A DNA stretch of 48,093 nucleotides from Pirellulaceae bacterium (GTDB taxonomy: Bacteria; Planctomycetota; Planctomycetia; Pirellulales; Pirellulaceae). The translations under genes and the position numbers were made by a program. Below the pieces are notes generated by a model, which made no database searches, was not told where the DNA came from, and was given only the letters and a program-made list of their open reading frames with translations. Location: the NCBI GenBank assembly GCA_026989685.1, contig JALSIV010000358.1, positions 1 to 48,093 of the forward strand. Reading direction: 5' to 3'. This document shows positions 8,283 to 17,850 of the stretch, piece after piece (positions within the stretch are counted from its first letter, which is position 1; each line of letters opens with the position of its first letter).

Positions 8283-9545
8283 ATGGCGAAAAAGAAATAT
8301 CGTGGCGGAGGCCGGAGTCGATCGGGGGGCGGCGAGGGTCGCAATCGCAGGCGACGACGCTCTTCCGGAAACCACGTGGCGACGCGACAGTCTCAAGAAC
8401 CGGTTGCCGAGAACAGTGACGCCCCATTGGAAGAGGGCGCGGGAATGCTGGAGATGCATCCCAACGGCTACGGTTTCCTCCGCAGCCCCGAGAACAACTA
8501 TTCCCGCGAACGGACCGATCCGTTCGTGCCCAGCACCATGATCGAGAAATACGGTTTGCGGCCCGGGGTGATGATCCGGGGCATGGTGCAACAAGCCCGC
8601 AAACAACAGGGACCTCGCCTGAAGGAGATCACCGACGTCGATGGCATGGAGCCCGACGAATATGTGAACGTCAAGTCGTTCGACCAGAAGACACCGATCA
8701 ATCCTCGTGAATGGCTCAAACTCGAAACCGGGCAGGAACCGCTGACGACGCGCGTGATGGATCTGCTCACACCACTGGGCAAGGGACAGCGAGCCCTCAT
8801 CGTGGCGCCGCCCCGTTCCGGCAAGACGATCCTGCTGCAACATATCGCTCATGGCGTGGCCACCAACCACCCCGATGTGAAACTGATCGTGCTGCTGATC
8901 GACGAGCGTCCCGAGGAAGTGACCGACATGCAGCGCAACGTCAACGGGGAAGTCGTCGCCAGCAGCCTCGACCAGGATGTCGAAAGCCACGTGCGGCTTT
9001 CGCAATTGATCGTGGAACGCTGCAAGCGGCTGGCCGAAATGGGCCAAGACGTCTTCCTGCTGATGGATTCGATCACCCGGCTGGCTCGAGCCTTCAACAA
9101 GTGGGTCGGCAACACGGGACGAACCATGACCGGCGGCGTCGACATCAAGGCGATGGACATTCCCAAGAAGTTGTTCGCTACGGCTCGCGCTTTCGAAGAG
9201 GGCGGATCGCTGACCGTCGTCGGCACGGCGCTGGTCGACACGGGAAGCCGGATGGACGACCTGATCTTCCAGGAATTCAAGGGCACGGGCAACATGGAGT
9301 TGGTGCTCGACCGGCGACTGGCCGACCGCCGCATCTGGCCGGCCATCGACATCAGCCAGTCCGGCACGCGCCGCGAAGAACTGCTGCTCGACCCGGACAC
9401 GCTCCACGCCGTCACCATGCTGCGCCGCACGCTGACGCAGATGCACCCGGCCGACGCGATGGAGCAGTTGACGAAACAACTGGCCAAGTTCCCCACCAAC
9501 GCCGATTTCATCGACTTCATCACCAAGGCTCGAGTCCTCGATTGA
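8283..9545 (+). CDS. rho: transcription termination factor Rho
   Basis: A 420-residue hexameric RNA helicase that ends transcription of untranslated RNA. The N-terminus (1-45) is rich in Arg, Lys and Gly and would bind nucleic acid. An RNA-binding cold-shock-like domain follows (EGAGMLEMHPNGYGFLR start). The ATPase domain has a Walker A motif APPRSGKT with Lys181, a Walker B region KLIVLLIDERPEEVTDM, and the family segment NTGRTMTGGVD. The start is uncertain: ATG 8259 has AGGAG only 2 nt upstream, while ATG 8283 (MAKKKYRGGG) gives the more family-like N-terminus and has GGTGGG just before it. A very long leader precedes it and tRNA-Ser follows 42 bp downstream. Confidence 0.96.
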   Translation: MAKKKYRGGGRSRSGGGEGRNRRRRRSSGNHVATRQSQEPVAENSDAPLEEGAGMLEMHPNGYGFLRSPENNYSRERTDPFVPSTMIEKYGLRPGVMIRGMVQQARKQQGPRLKEITDVDGMEPDEYVNVKSFDQKTPINPREWLKLETGQEPLTTRVMDLLTPLGKGQRALIVAPPRSGKTILLQHIAHGVATNHPDVKLIVLLIDERPEEVTDMQRNVNGEVVASSLDQDVESHVRLSQLIVERCKRLAEMGQDVFLLMDSITRLARAFNKWVGNTGRTMTGGVDIKAMDIPKKLFATARAFEEGGSLTVVGTALVDTGSRMDDLIFQEFKGTGNMELVLDRRLADRRIWPAIDISQSGTRREELLLDPDTLHAVTMLRRTLTQMHPADAMEQLTKQLAKFPTNADFIDFITKARVLD

Positions 9546-9587
9546 TCGAGTCTCCCCGCCGCGTTAAAATGCGCGCCGGTGTTTTCC

Positions 9588-9670
9588 GGAGGGTATGCGA
9601 ATTGGTGAGCGGCCTGTTTGGAGTACAGGTGCCCCGTAAGGGGTTGCGGGTTCGAGTCCCGTGCCCTCCG
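9588..9670 (+). tRNA. tRNA-Ser (GGA anticodon)
   Basis: The acceptor stem GGAGGGT (9588-9594) pairs with GCCCTCC (9663-9669), with discriminator G at 9670. The anticodon stem CCTGT/ACAGG encloses the loop TTGGAGT, giving anticodon GGA (9620-9622). A long variable arm (CCCC-GTAA-GGGG) is typical of serine tRNAs. The T arm is GCGGG-TTCGAGT-CCCGT. The D stem is short and includes a G-U pair. No CCA is encoded. Confidence 0.95.
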
Positions 9671-9734
9671 CTGTGCAGTGATTCGCTGCCGCAAGTCATT
9701 CCGTTGACGGCTCGATGTCCGCAGCGGTGACCCG

Positions 9735-11573
9735 CTAATCCGATGATGACGCCGATGTGTCACTCTTGCGCGCGACACGGACCGGTGGGATGCGAGACAA
9801 GTCGACGGCCGGAAACCGGTCGTGCCAAGCGATGCGTCCTCGAGCGTCTCGCACAACGCGGCCGATCACGACCGTGCGATTGGCGGGACCACGCGGCAAC
9901 GGGTCGCAGTTGATCCGGGCGATTTCGATCCAGCGAAACGGGAGCGTGCCGGGAACCGATCGCCCACTCCGGCCCCGCCCGCAGGCTTTCCGCTGGTTGG
10001 TGTCATTGCGAGACACGTCGAAACAGAAGAAGTCGAGGTCGGCGGGAACGTGAGCACGCTCCAGAGGCCAAACCTCTTCCTTGACAGGTTCGCGATAGTA
10101 GTAAAGAAAACGGTGGTAGACCGGCCCCAGGCTGCGCAGCGATTCGATTCGGTGGCGGGTTCGCTGGTCGGCCAGCGTTTCGGTCAGGTCCCCGAGCTGC
10201 TGGGCCACGATGGGATACCAGAGTAGGCCGTATGCCAACATCAGCCATCCACCGATCGCCCAGGGGGGAACCTCCCAGCGCAGACGACCTCGTGCCGCCG
10301 CCACGATCAGTCCGGCGGTCGCCAACGCCCCTGCCAGCAGCAGCCACAACGCCGGCCGCAGAGGCCGACAGTCGACATGCCAGCGAGCCGACACGCTGTC
10401 TGCGGCGATCCCCAGCAACAGCACGGGCAACGCAATCATCACACCGCAGACCGTGAATTGCCACAGCAGGAATCCGGCTCGCGACCAGCCATCCCGAGTC
10501 CGCATGGTGCGCCGAATGCCCTCGGCGATCAACAAGGCCACCAGGGGATAAAGGGGCATGTAGTAGCGGCCGCGAGCCCCTACGGCCAGCAACATCGATG
10601 GATAGGTGACCAACAAGCTGACGAGTAGAAACGTCAACTGCCGATCCCGTGTCCCCTGCTGTTGTCGAACGCATCGATAGGCGAACTGCAGCAGCAACGG
10701 CGACCACGGCAACAGACACCCGAAGGTCTCAAAAGGATAAGTGGCCATGTGCCGAAGCAGCCCGCTGGTCCCGACACGGTCACGAGCCAGCCCCAGCCAA
10801 ATGTCGTGAGCCGACTGCCAATCGGTCATCCACACAAAAGGCACGAACCACGCTCCGACGATCGCAGCGAATGCCATCACGCCCCCCAGGAACGCCCGGG
10901 AAAACACGGCGGACCAGCGACCGGTCCACCAGAGATACACCATCGTCGCGGTGATGAAATAGACGGGGGCCTGCAGCCCCTTGCTCAAAGCCGCCAGCGC
11001 GGCCAATGAGAATCCGGCCGTCCAGCACCGCCAAGCCGATTTGCCGTCTTCCCACCAGCGGTGCCACACCAACAGCGATGCGGCCAGCAGCAGCGTGAAA
11101 ACGGCCTCCGACTCACCGCGCCGCCCCAGCTGCAACACTTGCCCGAACGAACCGTAGATAACGGCGGCCATCCAGCCCGTCGACCGGTCGGTGGATCGGC
11201 GGGCGTACCAGTACACCAGCAGCATCGTGCCGAGAACCGCCAAGATCGATGGAACTCGAACGGCAACCGGGTCGACCCAGCCTCGCACGACTCCGATTGC
11301 CGCCATCAACCAACTGTTGAGCGGCGGTCGCTCAGGGAAAACATTGCCCTGCTGACGCGGCACGATCCAGTCGCCACTGTGCAACATCCACTCCGCGCCC
11401 AATGCCCAGCGAGTTTCTTCGCCACGGACCGGCACCCACGAGACGCCCCAACCGTAGCCGATGATCGCGATCAGCAAACTGGCCACGATCGCTCCCTGCA
11501 GATAAGAGAAAGGCGCTCCCGTGACCGATCGTGCTTGCGAACCCAAGGTAACCACCGCCCTACCCTCGCTCAT
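9735..11573 (-). CDS. GT39/ArnT-like membrane glycosyltransferase
   Basis: A 612-residue polytopic membrane protein with about a dozen hydrophobic segments over residues 20-480, then a soluble C-terminal part. The first extracytoplasmic loop carries the family signature as GEETRWALGAEWMLHSGDW followed by PRQQGNVFPERPPLNSWL, the equivalent of the acidic-x-R and KPPL motifs of polyprenyl-phosphate-sugar transferases (PMT/ArnT/GT39). Such enzymes move a sugar from a lipid carrier to protein or lipid outside the membrane. The acidic motif is E-E-T-R here instead of the commoner D-E-x-R. ATG 11573 is preferred because the longer frame upstream is arginine-rich and overlaps the preceding gene. It follows a GT2 gene by 50 bp, which probably makes the lipid-linked sugar donor. 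Confidence 0.85.
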   Translation of the reverse strand: MSEGRAVVTLGSQARSVTGAPFSYLQGAIVASLLIAIIGYGWGVSWVPVRGEETRWALGAEWMLHSGDWIVPRQQGNVFPERPPLNSWLMAAIGVVRGWVDPVAVRVPSILAVLGTMLLVYWYARRSTDRSTGWMAAVIYGSFGQVLQLGRRGESEAVFTLLLAASLLVWHRWWEDGKSAWRCWTAGFSLAALAALSKGLQAPVYFITATMVYLWWTGRWSAVFSRAFLGGVMAFAAIVGAWFVPFVWMTDWQSAHDIWLGLARDRVGTSGLLRHMATYPFETFGCLLPWSPLLLQFAYRCVRQQQGTRDRQLTFLLVSLLVTYPSMLLAVGARGRYYMPLYPLVALLIAEGIRRTMRTRDGWSRAGFLLWQFTVCGVMIALPVLLLGIAADSVSARWHVDCRPLRPALWLLLAGALATAGLIVAAARGRLRWEVPPWAIGGWLMLAYGLLWYPIVAQQLGDLTETLADQRTRHRIESLRSLGPVYHRFLYYYREPVKEEVWPLERAHVPADLDFFCFDVSRNDTNQRKACGRGRSGRSVPGTLPFRWIEIARINCDPLPRGPANRTVVIGRVVRDARGRIAWHDRFPAVDLSRIPPVRVARKSDTSASSSD

Positions 11574-11623
11574 GAAACTCGTCCTGCGATCGACTGCTCC
11601 GCCGCGCCTCGGCGCCGCCGCAC

Positions 11624-12439
11624 TCACGCGGCCTCCTCGTGGCAGGATTCGGATGTATCTACCACCGGGCAACGATGGTCGGCCAATGCCAATCGAAGGA
11701 GCTCGAACACCGCACGGCCGAAGTCGGACCACCTCAGCTTCGATCCGGCAACATCCGACCACTCCTCGAGCGGATACTCGTAGATCGACTCGAGCAGCCG
11801 TGCTTTCCCCAGCGTGGCTCGATAGCGAGCCAGCAACTCGACGTCGAAGATCCAACGGCTTTGAAATGGGCGCTGCAATACGGCTCGCAAGCAACCGTCA
11901 TTGCGAAACAACTTGGCGCCGCACTGGGTGTCGCAGCGGGGCATGCGGAGGACTCGCGAGGCGACCCAGGAGAAGCCGCCTCCCAGCAAGCCGCGAATCC
12001 GCTTGCGGCGGATGCGGCGACCGAGGATCCGCCGCCGAACACCGACCACCAGGCGCATCTGCTCATTGCGGATCAACACATCTCGCATTTGCGGCAGTTC
12101 GGAAAGAGGAGCCGCCAAGTCGGCATCCCAAAACCCCACCAGCTCATGCGGTTCGGCCGACGCCGCCAACAAACCATGGCGGACTGCTTCCGCCTTTCCC
12201 CGGTTCTGATGCAGACGCAGCACGGTGATCGACAGTGGCAAGGTCTGACGCATTTGTGCGAGCGTCCGGTAGGTCGTGTCGGTACTGCCGTCGTCCACGA
12301 AATAGTAATGCAGCCACGGGTTCTCCCGCGCAAAACGCAAGAACTCCCAGCGCGACATGCGGCCGGCTTCGTTGTAACAAGGGACAACCAGCCCGACCGC
12401 GGCAGATGCAATTCGAGACTCGGTAGCGAGGCCATCCAT
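11624..12439 (-). CDS. GT2 family glycosyltransferase (dolichyl/polyprenyl-phosphate sugar synthase-like)
   Basis: A 271-residue cytoplasmic GT-A enzyme. Motifs in order are VGLVVPCYNEAGRM, YYFVDDGSTDTTYR (donor binding), HQNRGKAEAVRHG and FWDADLAAPL, where DAD is the metal-binding DxD-type motif. A late RWIFDVELLARY stretch is typical of DPM1-like synthases. It would transfer a sugar from a nucleotide donor to polyprenyl phosphate. It lies 50 bp upstream of the GT39 gene in the same direction, so the pair probably builds and uses one lipid-linked sugar. The start is uncertain: ATG 12439 is given, but an in-frame GTG at 12532 adds 31 residues, and neither has a clear ribosome-binding site. 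Confidence 0.88.
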   Translation of the reverse strand: MDGLATESRIASAAVGLVVPCYNEAGRMSRWEFLRFARENPWLHYYFVDDGSTDTTYRTLAQMRQTLPLSITVLRLHQNRGKAEAVRHGLLAASAEPHELVGFWDADLAAPLSELPQMRDVLIRNEQMRLVVGVRRRILGRRIRRKRIRGLLGGGFSWVASRVLRMPRCDTQCGAKLFRNDGCLRAVLQRPFQSRWIFDVELLARYRATLGKARLLESIYEYPLEEWSDVAGSKLRWSDFGRAVFELLRLALADHRCPVVDTSESCHEEAA

Positions 12440-12570
12440 GGCATACTCGGCGCTGTGAAGGAATCGAGACAAGCGTGCCGGCGGTTTGTAGCAAGACCGT
12501 CGCAGCAATCCAAGAGCGGTTTCGGTCCGCACAGCAAAAGGGAAGACCGGGAAAGCTGGAGAAAGTGCGG

Positions 12571-14007
12571 TCAGACGCGCACGTCGGCTTCCGGTGGCGA
12601 CTCGCCACCGGTTTGCTCCAACAGCGGCGTCACCACGTCCGCGAGAAATTCCTCGACTTGCTGCGGCGCCCGCCCCACAAAACGAGACGGTTCCATCAGC
12701 TCGTCCAAAGGCAACGAAGCAAAGGCCGGGTCGGCCTTGAGTCGCTCCAGCAAGTCGTTGGGGCGTCCCTGCTGCTTCACCACGGCCGCCGCCTGTTGGC
12801 TGTGTTGCCGAATGCGTTCGTGCAACTCCTGCCGGTCTCCACCGGCCGCCACCGCCGCCATCAAGATCGATTCGGTGGCCATGAAGGGCAGCTCCTGCTG
12901 AAAAAAGTGGTCGATCACCCGCGGATAGACGACCAGCCCGGACGCCACGTTGGCCGCCAAGATCAAAATGGCGTCCGCCGCAAGAAACGACTGGGGAATG
13001 GCCAGCCGCCGGTTGGCACTGTCATCCAGCGTTCGTTCCAGCCATTGCTGCGCGGCGGTGTGCGCCGCGTTGGTGGCCTCGCAGATCAAATGGCGGGCCA
13101 GCGCACAAATCCGCTCGCTGCGCATCGGGTTGCGTTTATAGGCCATGGCCGACGAACCGATCTGGTCTTTCTCGAACGGCTCTTCCAGCTCCTTGCGGTG
13201 CGCAAGCAGGCGGATGTCGGTGGCGAACTTCTGGGCGCTTTGAGCGATCCCGGAAAGAGTTTCGAGGACGCGGCTGTCCACCTTGCGCGGGTAAGTCTGC
13301 CCCGTCACGGCGTAGGTGGCATCAAACCCCATCTTTTCCGCCACCCGCCGCTCCAGCTCTCTCACTTTCCCATGATCGCCGTCGAACAGTTGCAAGAAGG
13401 AGGCTTGAGTCCCCGTGGTGCCTTTCGTGCTGCGCGCCCGCAACTCGCGACGCTGACGATTGGTGGCTTCCCAGTCGAATATCCAATCGTAGATCCACAG
13501 GCAGGCCCGCTTGCCCACCGTGGTCGGCTGAGCCGGCTGGAAGTGAGTGAAGGCCAGGCACGGCAACTTGCGGTGTTCGCGAGCGAATTCGGCCAGATGC
13601 CCGATCACCGCCAGCAACCGCCCCTCGATCAGTCGCAGCGCATCGCGCATCAAGATCAGGTCGGTGTTGTCGGTGACAAAGCAACTGGTGGCACCCCAGT
13701 GAATGATGGCTCGTGCATCCGGGCACTGGTCACCGAAAGCATGCACATGAGCCATCACGTCGTGCCGCAACTTCCGTTCGTAGGCCGCCGCAGCCTCGAA
13801 GTCGATCTGGTCCTGATGCGCCCGCAACTGAGCGATCTGTTCCGCGCGGATCGGAAGCCCCAACTCGAACTGAGCCTCCGCCAACGCGACCCATAGCCGG
13901 CGCCAGGTCTGGAACTTGCGGCGCGGACTCCAGATCGCAGCCATCGCGTCGGAAGCATACCGGTCGATCAGCGGATTGGAATAGCGGTCCAGGTGGTCGT
14001 CATTCAT
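12571..14007 (-). CDS. purB: adenylosuccinate lyase
   Basis: A 478-residue enzyme of the fumarase/aspartase superfamily. It performs two beta-eliminations in purine synthesis: SAICAR to AICAR, and adenylosuccinate to AMP plus fumarate. The superfamily signature [15 protein letters not shown] lies near residues 282-296, [15 protein letters not shown] gives the conserved GATS region, and [15 protein letters not shown] carries the catalytic His region. The starting codon ATG 14007 ([19 protein letters not shown]) matches the family N-terminus; 19 extra upstream codons are ignored. It sits 67 bp after the HD-domain gene and ahead of the two glycosyltransferase genes, all on the minus strand. Length is normal and all motifs are present. 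Confidence 0.96.
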   Translation of the reverse strand: MNDDHLDRYSNPLIDRYASDAMAAIWSPRRKFQTWRRLWVALAEAQFELGLPIRAEQIAQLRAHQDQIDFEAAAAYERKLRHDVMAHVHAFGDQCPDARAIIHWGATSCFVTDNTDLILMRDALRLIEGRLLAVIGHLAEFAREHRKLPCLAFTHFQPAQPTTVGKRACLWIYDWIFDWEATNRQRRELRARSTKGTTGTQASFLQLFDGDHGKVRELERRVAEKMGFDATYAVTGQTYPRKVDSRVLETLSGIAQSAQKFATDIRLLAHRKELEEPFEKDQIGSSAMAYKRNPMRSERICALARHLICEATNAAHTAAQQWLERTLDDSANRRLAIPQSFLAADAILILAANVASGLVVYPRVIDHFFQQELPFMATESILMAAVAAGGDRQELHERIRQHSQQAAAVVKQQGRPNDLLERLKADPAFASLPLDELMEPSRFVGRAPQQVEEFLADVVTPLLEQTGGESPPEADVRV

Positions 14008-14074
14008 TGCTTCGATTCGGCGATCGCAGTGATCCGAAGTGGCAAGGGAACGGGCGGCCGACAAACGGCTCGGC

Positions 14075-15517
14075 CTACATGTTGGTCAGATCGTCTTCCA
14101 CGGCATCCCCCAGGATCCGGTCGAGCGCGGCCGTAATCTGCTCGCCCACCCCCACGTCGTGGGCATAAACCCGGCAAATCCGGTGGCTGATCGGCAGTTG
14201 ACGGTAGAGCTCGTGCGCATCCAGCGGTCGCACGCGCCGACGATCGGCATCGTAGAGGAAGTTGTGGCCGGCCGCCGGTCCTCGTGTATGGGGCCGGTGG
14301 ATCTGGCGGGCAATATCGACGCGCAGCGGCAACTCGGCAAGTTCCCTCGGCAAGAACGTCCGCAACTGCCTTTCCAGGAGTTGTGGCGAACTGAGCAGGC
14401 TGGCCGCCTCGGATTGCCCTGCCGCGAACACGACCGTCCGCTGGCACACCATTTTCCAGGGAACTTCTCGAGCCATCAATCGCTGCCAACGCTCGCCCAA
14501 CTCCCGCTTCCGCTCGTCGTCCGCATGGCACCACCGGCCGACATCGACCAGCAAAGACCACTCGGTAAGCCGGCAGTACGCATCGAGTGCTTCGACCGGG
14601 TTGTGGGGAAACAGGTACTGCCTCCCATCGGCAAACAGATCGGCCAACTCCAGATCGATGGCTCGCACGGTGCGATGGTAATAGACCGAACGAAACAGTT
14701 CGGCTCGAGCCGACAAGAACCGCATCAGCGCGTCCATTCCTCTGGAGTGAATCGTCAGACCGTCTTGAGTGAAAAAGGTATAGTGGAGCAACCGTTCCAA
14801 ATCGAACGCTCGAGGACTGTAGCCCGTCATGTAGGCGTCCCGGAGCACGAAATCCATGTTGTCCACCGTATAGATCCCGCAGAACAGACTGCGCAGCAGC
14901 CGCAGCCACCGAGGTGCCGAGGTCCCCGTATCGCGATCGCGGGGCCGGCAGATCAAGTACGAGATCTGGCCCGGCTCCAAACGCTCATCGGCGCCGATGC
15001 GACCCGCCGGCGTCTGCCGCAAGTCGCCGAGCAACCCCGCCAGCGGGCCTTCGATGATGTGCGTCCCCAGAGACTCGTGCGTCAATTGATAGTGGCAAAG
15101 AAAATGCGCGTCGAAGAAATGACCGAACGGTCCATGCCCCACGTCGTGCAGCAGCGCTGCCGTGCGCATCAACAGATCGACGTACGGCAGACTGGGCACG
15201 TCGGCCACCGACTGCTTCAGAGAACGGTACCAACGCCCTACCGAACGGGAAGCCAGGTGCATGGCGCCCAGTACATGCTGAAACCGTGTGTGTTCGGCCG
15301 TAGGAAACACCCACCATGCGGTCTGCAATTGGTGGATCTGCCGCAGCCGCTGCACCCACGGCGAATCAATCAGTTGCCGCTCGGTGGACTCCCCCGATTG
15401 GCGGCCCTGTGACACGAACGGAATATAGCCGTGCAACGGGTCGTAAAACAGGTTCTCGTATTGGAATGGATCCACGGCCAACGGTCTCAAGCCTTCGAGT
15501 CGCCGGGCAAATATCAC
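14075..15517 (-). CDS. HD-domain phosphohydrolase, SAMHD1/dNTPase-like
   Basis: A 480-residue protein with the layout of dGTPase/SAMHD1-type dNTP triphosphohydrolases. [13 protein letters not shown] (76-88) supplies the first metal-binding His, [14 protein letters not shown] (122-135) the HD pair at His124-Asp125, and [17 protein letters not shown] a later conserved Asp. It begins with DPLHGYIPF, also typical of the family. The substrate is not certain: it could hydrolyse dNTPs or another phosphate ester. It heads a minus-strand run with purB 67 bp downstream, which fits a nucleotide-related role. The start is a GTG at 15517 without an obvious ribosome-binding site, so a few residues may shift. 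Confidence 0.85.
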   Translation of the reverse strand: MIFARRLEGLRPLAVDPFQYENLFYDPLHGYIPFVSQGRQSGESTERQLIDSPWVQRLRQIHQLQTAWWVFPTAEHTRFQHVLGAMHLASRSVGRWYRSLKQSVADVPSLPYVDLLMRTAALLHDVGHGPFGHFFDAHFLCHYQLTHESLGTHIIEGPLAGLLGDLRQTPAGRIGADERLEPGQISYLICRPRDRDTGTSAPRWLRLLRSLFCGIYTVDNMDFVLRDAYMTGYSPRAFDLERLLHYTFFTQDGLTIHSRGMDALMRFLSARAELFRSVYYHRTVRAIDLELADLFADGRQYLFPHNPVEALDAYCRLTEWSLLVDVGRWCHADDERKRELGERWQRLMAREVPWKMVCQRTVVFAAGQSEAASLLSSPQLLERQLRTFLPRELAELPLRVDIARQIHRPHTRGPAAGHNFLYDADRRRVRPLDAHELYRQLPISHRICRVYAHDVGVGEQITAALDRILGDAVEDDLTNM

Positions 15518-15665
15518 GTGCCTGGCCGGCGCAGTGCTGCCCGCCTATGAGGGGCTCCCACTACGCTAGCACCGACTCGGCGCGTCGACCAGCAGGGGCC
15601 GGGGTCGCGCCCGGCGGTGACGCGGCCTGCTCCACCTCGCGGTTCCGCCGCGGTGCCAATTCGGG

Positions 15666-15694
15666 TTCGCCCGGCCGAGGCTTTCCGGTATAAT
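15666..15694 (+). promoter_or_regulatory. promoter of secreted protein gene
   Basis: A perfect -10 TATAAT (15689-15694) lies 17 bp after TTCGCC (15666-15671), a weak -35 with three matches. Transcription would start near 15701 and leave a leader of about 165 nt before the GTG at 15867. The rest of the 15518-15866 gap holds no gene I can support. Confidence 0.5.
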
Positions 15695-15866
15695 CGGACC
15701 GCCTCGTCGTCGAAGCATGCACGTCGACAGCGTGCGACAACGCAGAATGGGAGCGTTTCGAGGAGCGGGGTCAGCCGCCCGGCGGGCGGTCGTACGAGAC
15801 CGTTTTGGCCAACTCTCCGCGGGTTGGATTCCATTGACAAGCGAAGATATTGACAGGAGAATCGCT

Positions 15867-17843
15867 GTGCGGATCAGGACGTTTTGCCATGTCGCCTTGC
15901 TGTTGGGAATGTTGCTGCCGAGCGCCTGGGCACAGCGCAGCGAGTCGCTCCTCCCGCCGACGACTCGAGGCTTCATCTCCCTGCCCGACGTCGACCGTCT
16001 GAGGGAAAAATGGAGCAAGACGCAATTGGGCGAGATGACTCGCGATCCGGCCATGCAGCCGTTCATCCAAGACCTGCAGCGCCAGCTCGAGCAGAAGCTG
16101 AGCCAGACCGGGCGGCGTCTGCGCATCCAGTGGTCCGATCTGGACGGCGTGTACGGTGGCGAGGTCTGTGCGGCGGTGATCCAGCCCGACGGCGACCTCG
16201 AGCAACATGCGCTGGCGCTGCTGGTCGACATCACCGACCATCGCCAGCAGGCCCGGGCCATGTTGGAGAAGGTCTGGCAGCGCGAGAAAGCGAAGGGCGC
16301 CACTCGGTCGTCGCAACGAATGGCCGGAGTCGAAGTGATGGTGCTCTCGGTCGCCGACGCCAATCGCTCCGAGGAAGGTCACGACGTCTACTACGCGCTC
16401 CACAACAATCGCTTGGTAGCCCTCGACCACGCAGCGGAAATGGCGGCCATCCTGAAGCGACTCAACGGGGATCGCTCGGAAACGCTGGCCGGCGTGCCGG
16501 CGTTTGAGCCGATCATGAAGCAGGGAATCTGGCAAGACCGGGAAGGTGAAATCCGCTGGTTCGTCGAGCCGTTCGGATATGCCGAAACGATGCGGGCGAT
16601 GAACCCGGTTTCCGAGCGGAAGCAGGACCTGGTCAAGGTCCTCTCCCATCAAGGATTTCGCGAAGCCATCCAGGGGATCGGGGGACACCTGTTCCTGGCC
16701 AACGGCGAGCAGGACATCGTGCACCGGACGTTCGTCTACGCGCCGCCGGTCCAGCGCAAGGAGGGCGATCCGGAAACGACTCGTTACCGCCTGGCCGCTC
16801 GGATGCTGGACTTCCCCAACACCGAAAACTTGCAGCCTCATCCCTTCATTCCTTCCACTACCGCAACGTTCCTTTCGCTGTCGTGGAAGATGACCGAGGC
16901 GTTCGAGTATTCCAAGACGCTGGTCAACGAGCTGATCGGTTCGGCCGAAGACCAGGATTTGTTCGAAGAAGTGATTGGCGGAATGGCGACCGACCCGGAC
17001 GGTCCTCGAGTCGATATTCGCAAGGAAATCGTGCAGCACCTGGCAACTCGAGCCACCGTGATTGGCGAACCCAAGCTTCCCATCACGACCAAAAGCGAGC
17101 AGATTCTAGCAATGGTGGAGCTGAAAAACGTCGAACCGGTTCGCAAAGCCATCAACCGCCTGATGGAAAGCGATGCCGATGCACGCAAACACGTGATCGG
17201 CGACGTCATCGTGTGGGAGATCGTGCCGGAACAGCCACCGGTGGAAATCCCCGAACTCGACGTGTTCGATCCGTATGACACCGATACGGAAGAAGACAAG
17301 AAAAAGGCTCAGGAAAAGAAACTGACCGTCCCCAAGAACTCGGCCATTACCGTGGCCAAGGGCCACCTGATCGTCGCCAACCACATCGACTACCTCAAGA
17401 TGTTCCTAAAGCAGGCGGATCAGGAACAGGGACTGGCGGCGGCAGCCGACTACAGCGCCGTCCAGCAGGCCCTCGGCGGCTTGGGCGCCGACGTCGACGC
17501 GTTTCGGATGTTCACCCGCACCGACCAGGCCTACCGCACGACTTACGAGTTGCTGCGGACCGGGAAGATGCCGGAGGCGGAAACGATCTTGGGCAAACTG
17601 CTCAATCGGCTGCTGGCATCCGAAGACAGCGACGAGCCGCGCGAGCAACAGATCGACGGCAGCAAGCTGCCTCCCTTCACCGCCGTCGCCAAGTACTTGG
17701 GGCCGGCCGGCACCTACGTCCGCAGCGTGGATGACGGATGGTTCGCGTCCGGCTGTCTGCTCAGACGGGGCGAATTCGTATCGCAGGCGGATCAGTCGAC
17801 CGATGCGCGCAACGAGTCGGGGTTGGAATCGACGCGGCGCTAG
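15867..17843 (+). CDS. secreted protein of unknown function
   Basis: A 658-residue exported protein. Residues 1-22 (MRIRTFCHVALLLGMLLPSA, then WAQ) form a signal peptide. The mature part begins RSESLLPPTTRGFISLPDVDRLREKW and is mainly alpha/beta soluble sequence without cysteines in pairs or repeats that I can see. An acidic-to-basic segment YDTDTEEDKKKAQEKKLTV lies near residues 470-490. The general look, with a signal peptide followed by a phrase about 'LPD' and a long mixed domain, recalls large planctomycete secreted proteins, but I do not recognise a named family. The GTG start is supported by AGGAGA (15855-15860) 6 nt upstream and by the signal peptide. It is convergent with the alpha/beta hydrolase gene, with 7 bp between them. 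Confidence 0.75.
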   Translation: MRIRTFCHVALLLGMLLPSAWAQRSESLLPPTTRGFISLPDVDRLREKWSKTQLGEMTRDPAMQPFIQDLQRQLEQKLSQTGRRLRIQWSDLDGVYGGEVCAAVIQPDGDLEQHALALLVDITDHRQQARAMLEKVWQREKAKGATRSSQRMAGVEVMVLSVADANRSEEGHDVYYALHNNRLVALDHAAEMAAILKRLNGDRSETLAGVPAFEPIMKQGIWQDREGEIRWFVEPFGYAETMRAMNPVSERKQDLVKVLSHQGFREAIQGIGGHLFLANGEQDIVHRTFVYAPPVQRKEGDPETTRYRLAARMLDFPNTENLQPHPFIPSTTATFLSLSWKMTEAFEYSKTLVNELIGSAEDQDLFEEVIGGMATDPDGPRVDIRKEIVQHLATRATVIGEPKLPITTKSEQILAMVELKNVEPVRKAINRLMESDADARKHVIGDVIVWEIVPEQPPVEIPELDVFDPYDTDTEEDKKKAQEKKLTVPKNSAITVAKGHLIVANHIDYLKMFLKQADQEQGLAAAADYSAVQQALGGLGADVDAFRMFTRTDQAYRTTYELLRTGKMPEAETILGKLLNRLLASEDSDEPREQQIDGSKLPPFTAVAKYLGPAGTYVRSVDDGWFASGCLLRRGEFVSQADQSTDARNESGLESTRR

Positions 17844-17850
17844 GTGGCGA

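Noticed and set aside
8262-9479. 405-codon minus-strand frame opposite rho
   Set aside because: Rho on the plus strand is unmistakable; this frame shows only the reverse of its codons, without family motifs.
9537-9550. CTCGAT-TG-ATCGAG inverted repeat at the rho stop codon as a terminator
   Set aside because: The loop is only 2 nt and no T-run follows, so it cannot form a usual terminator hairpin.
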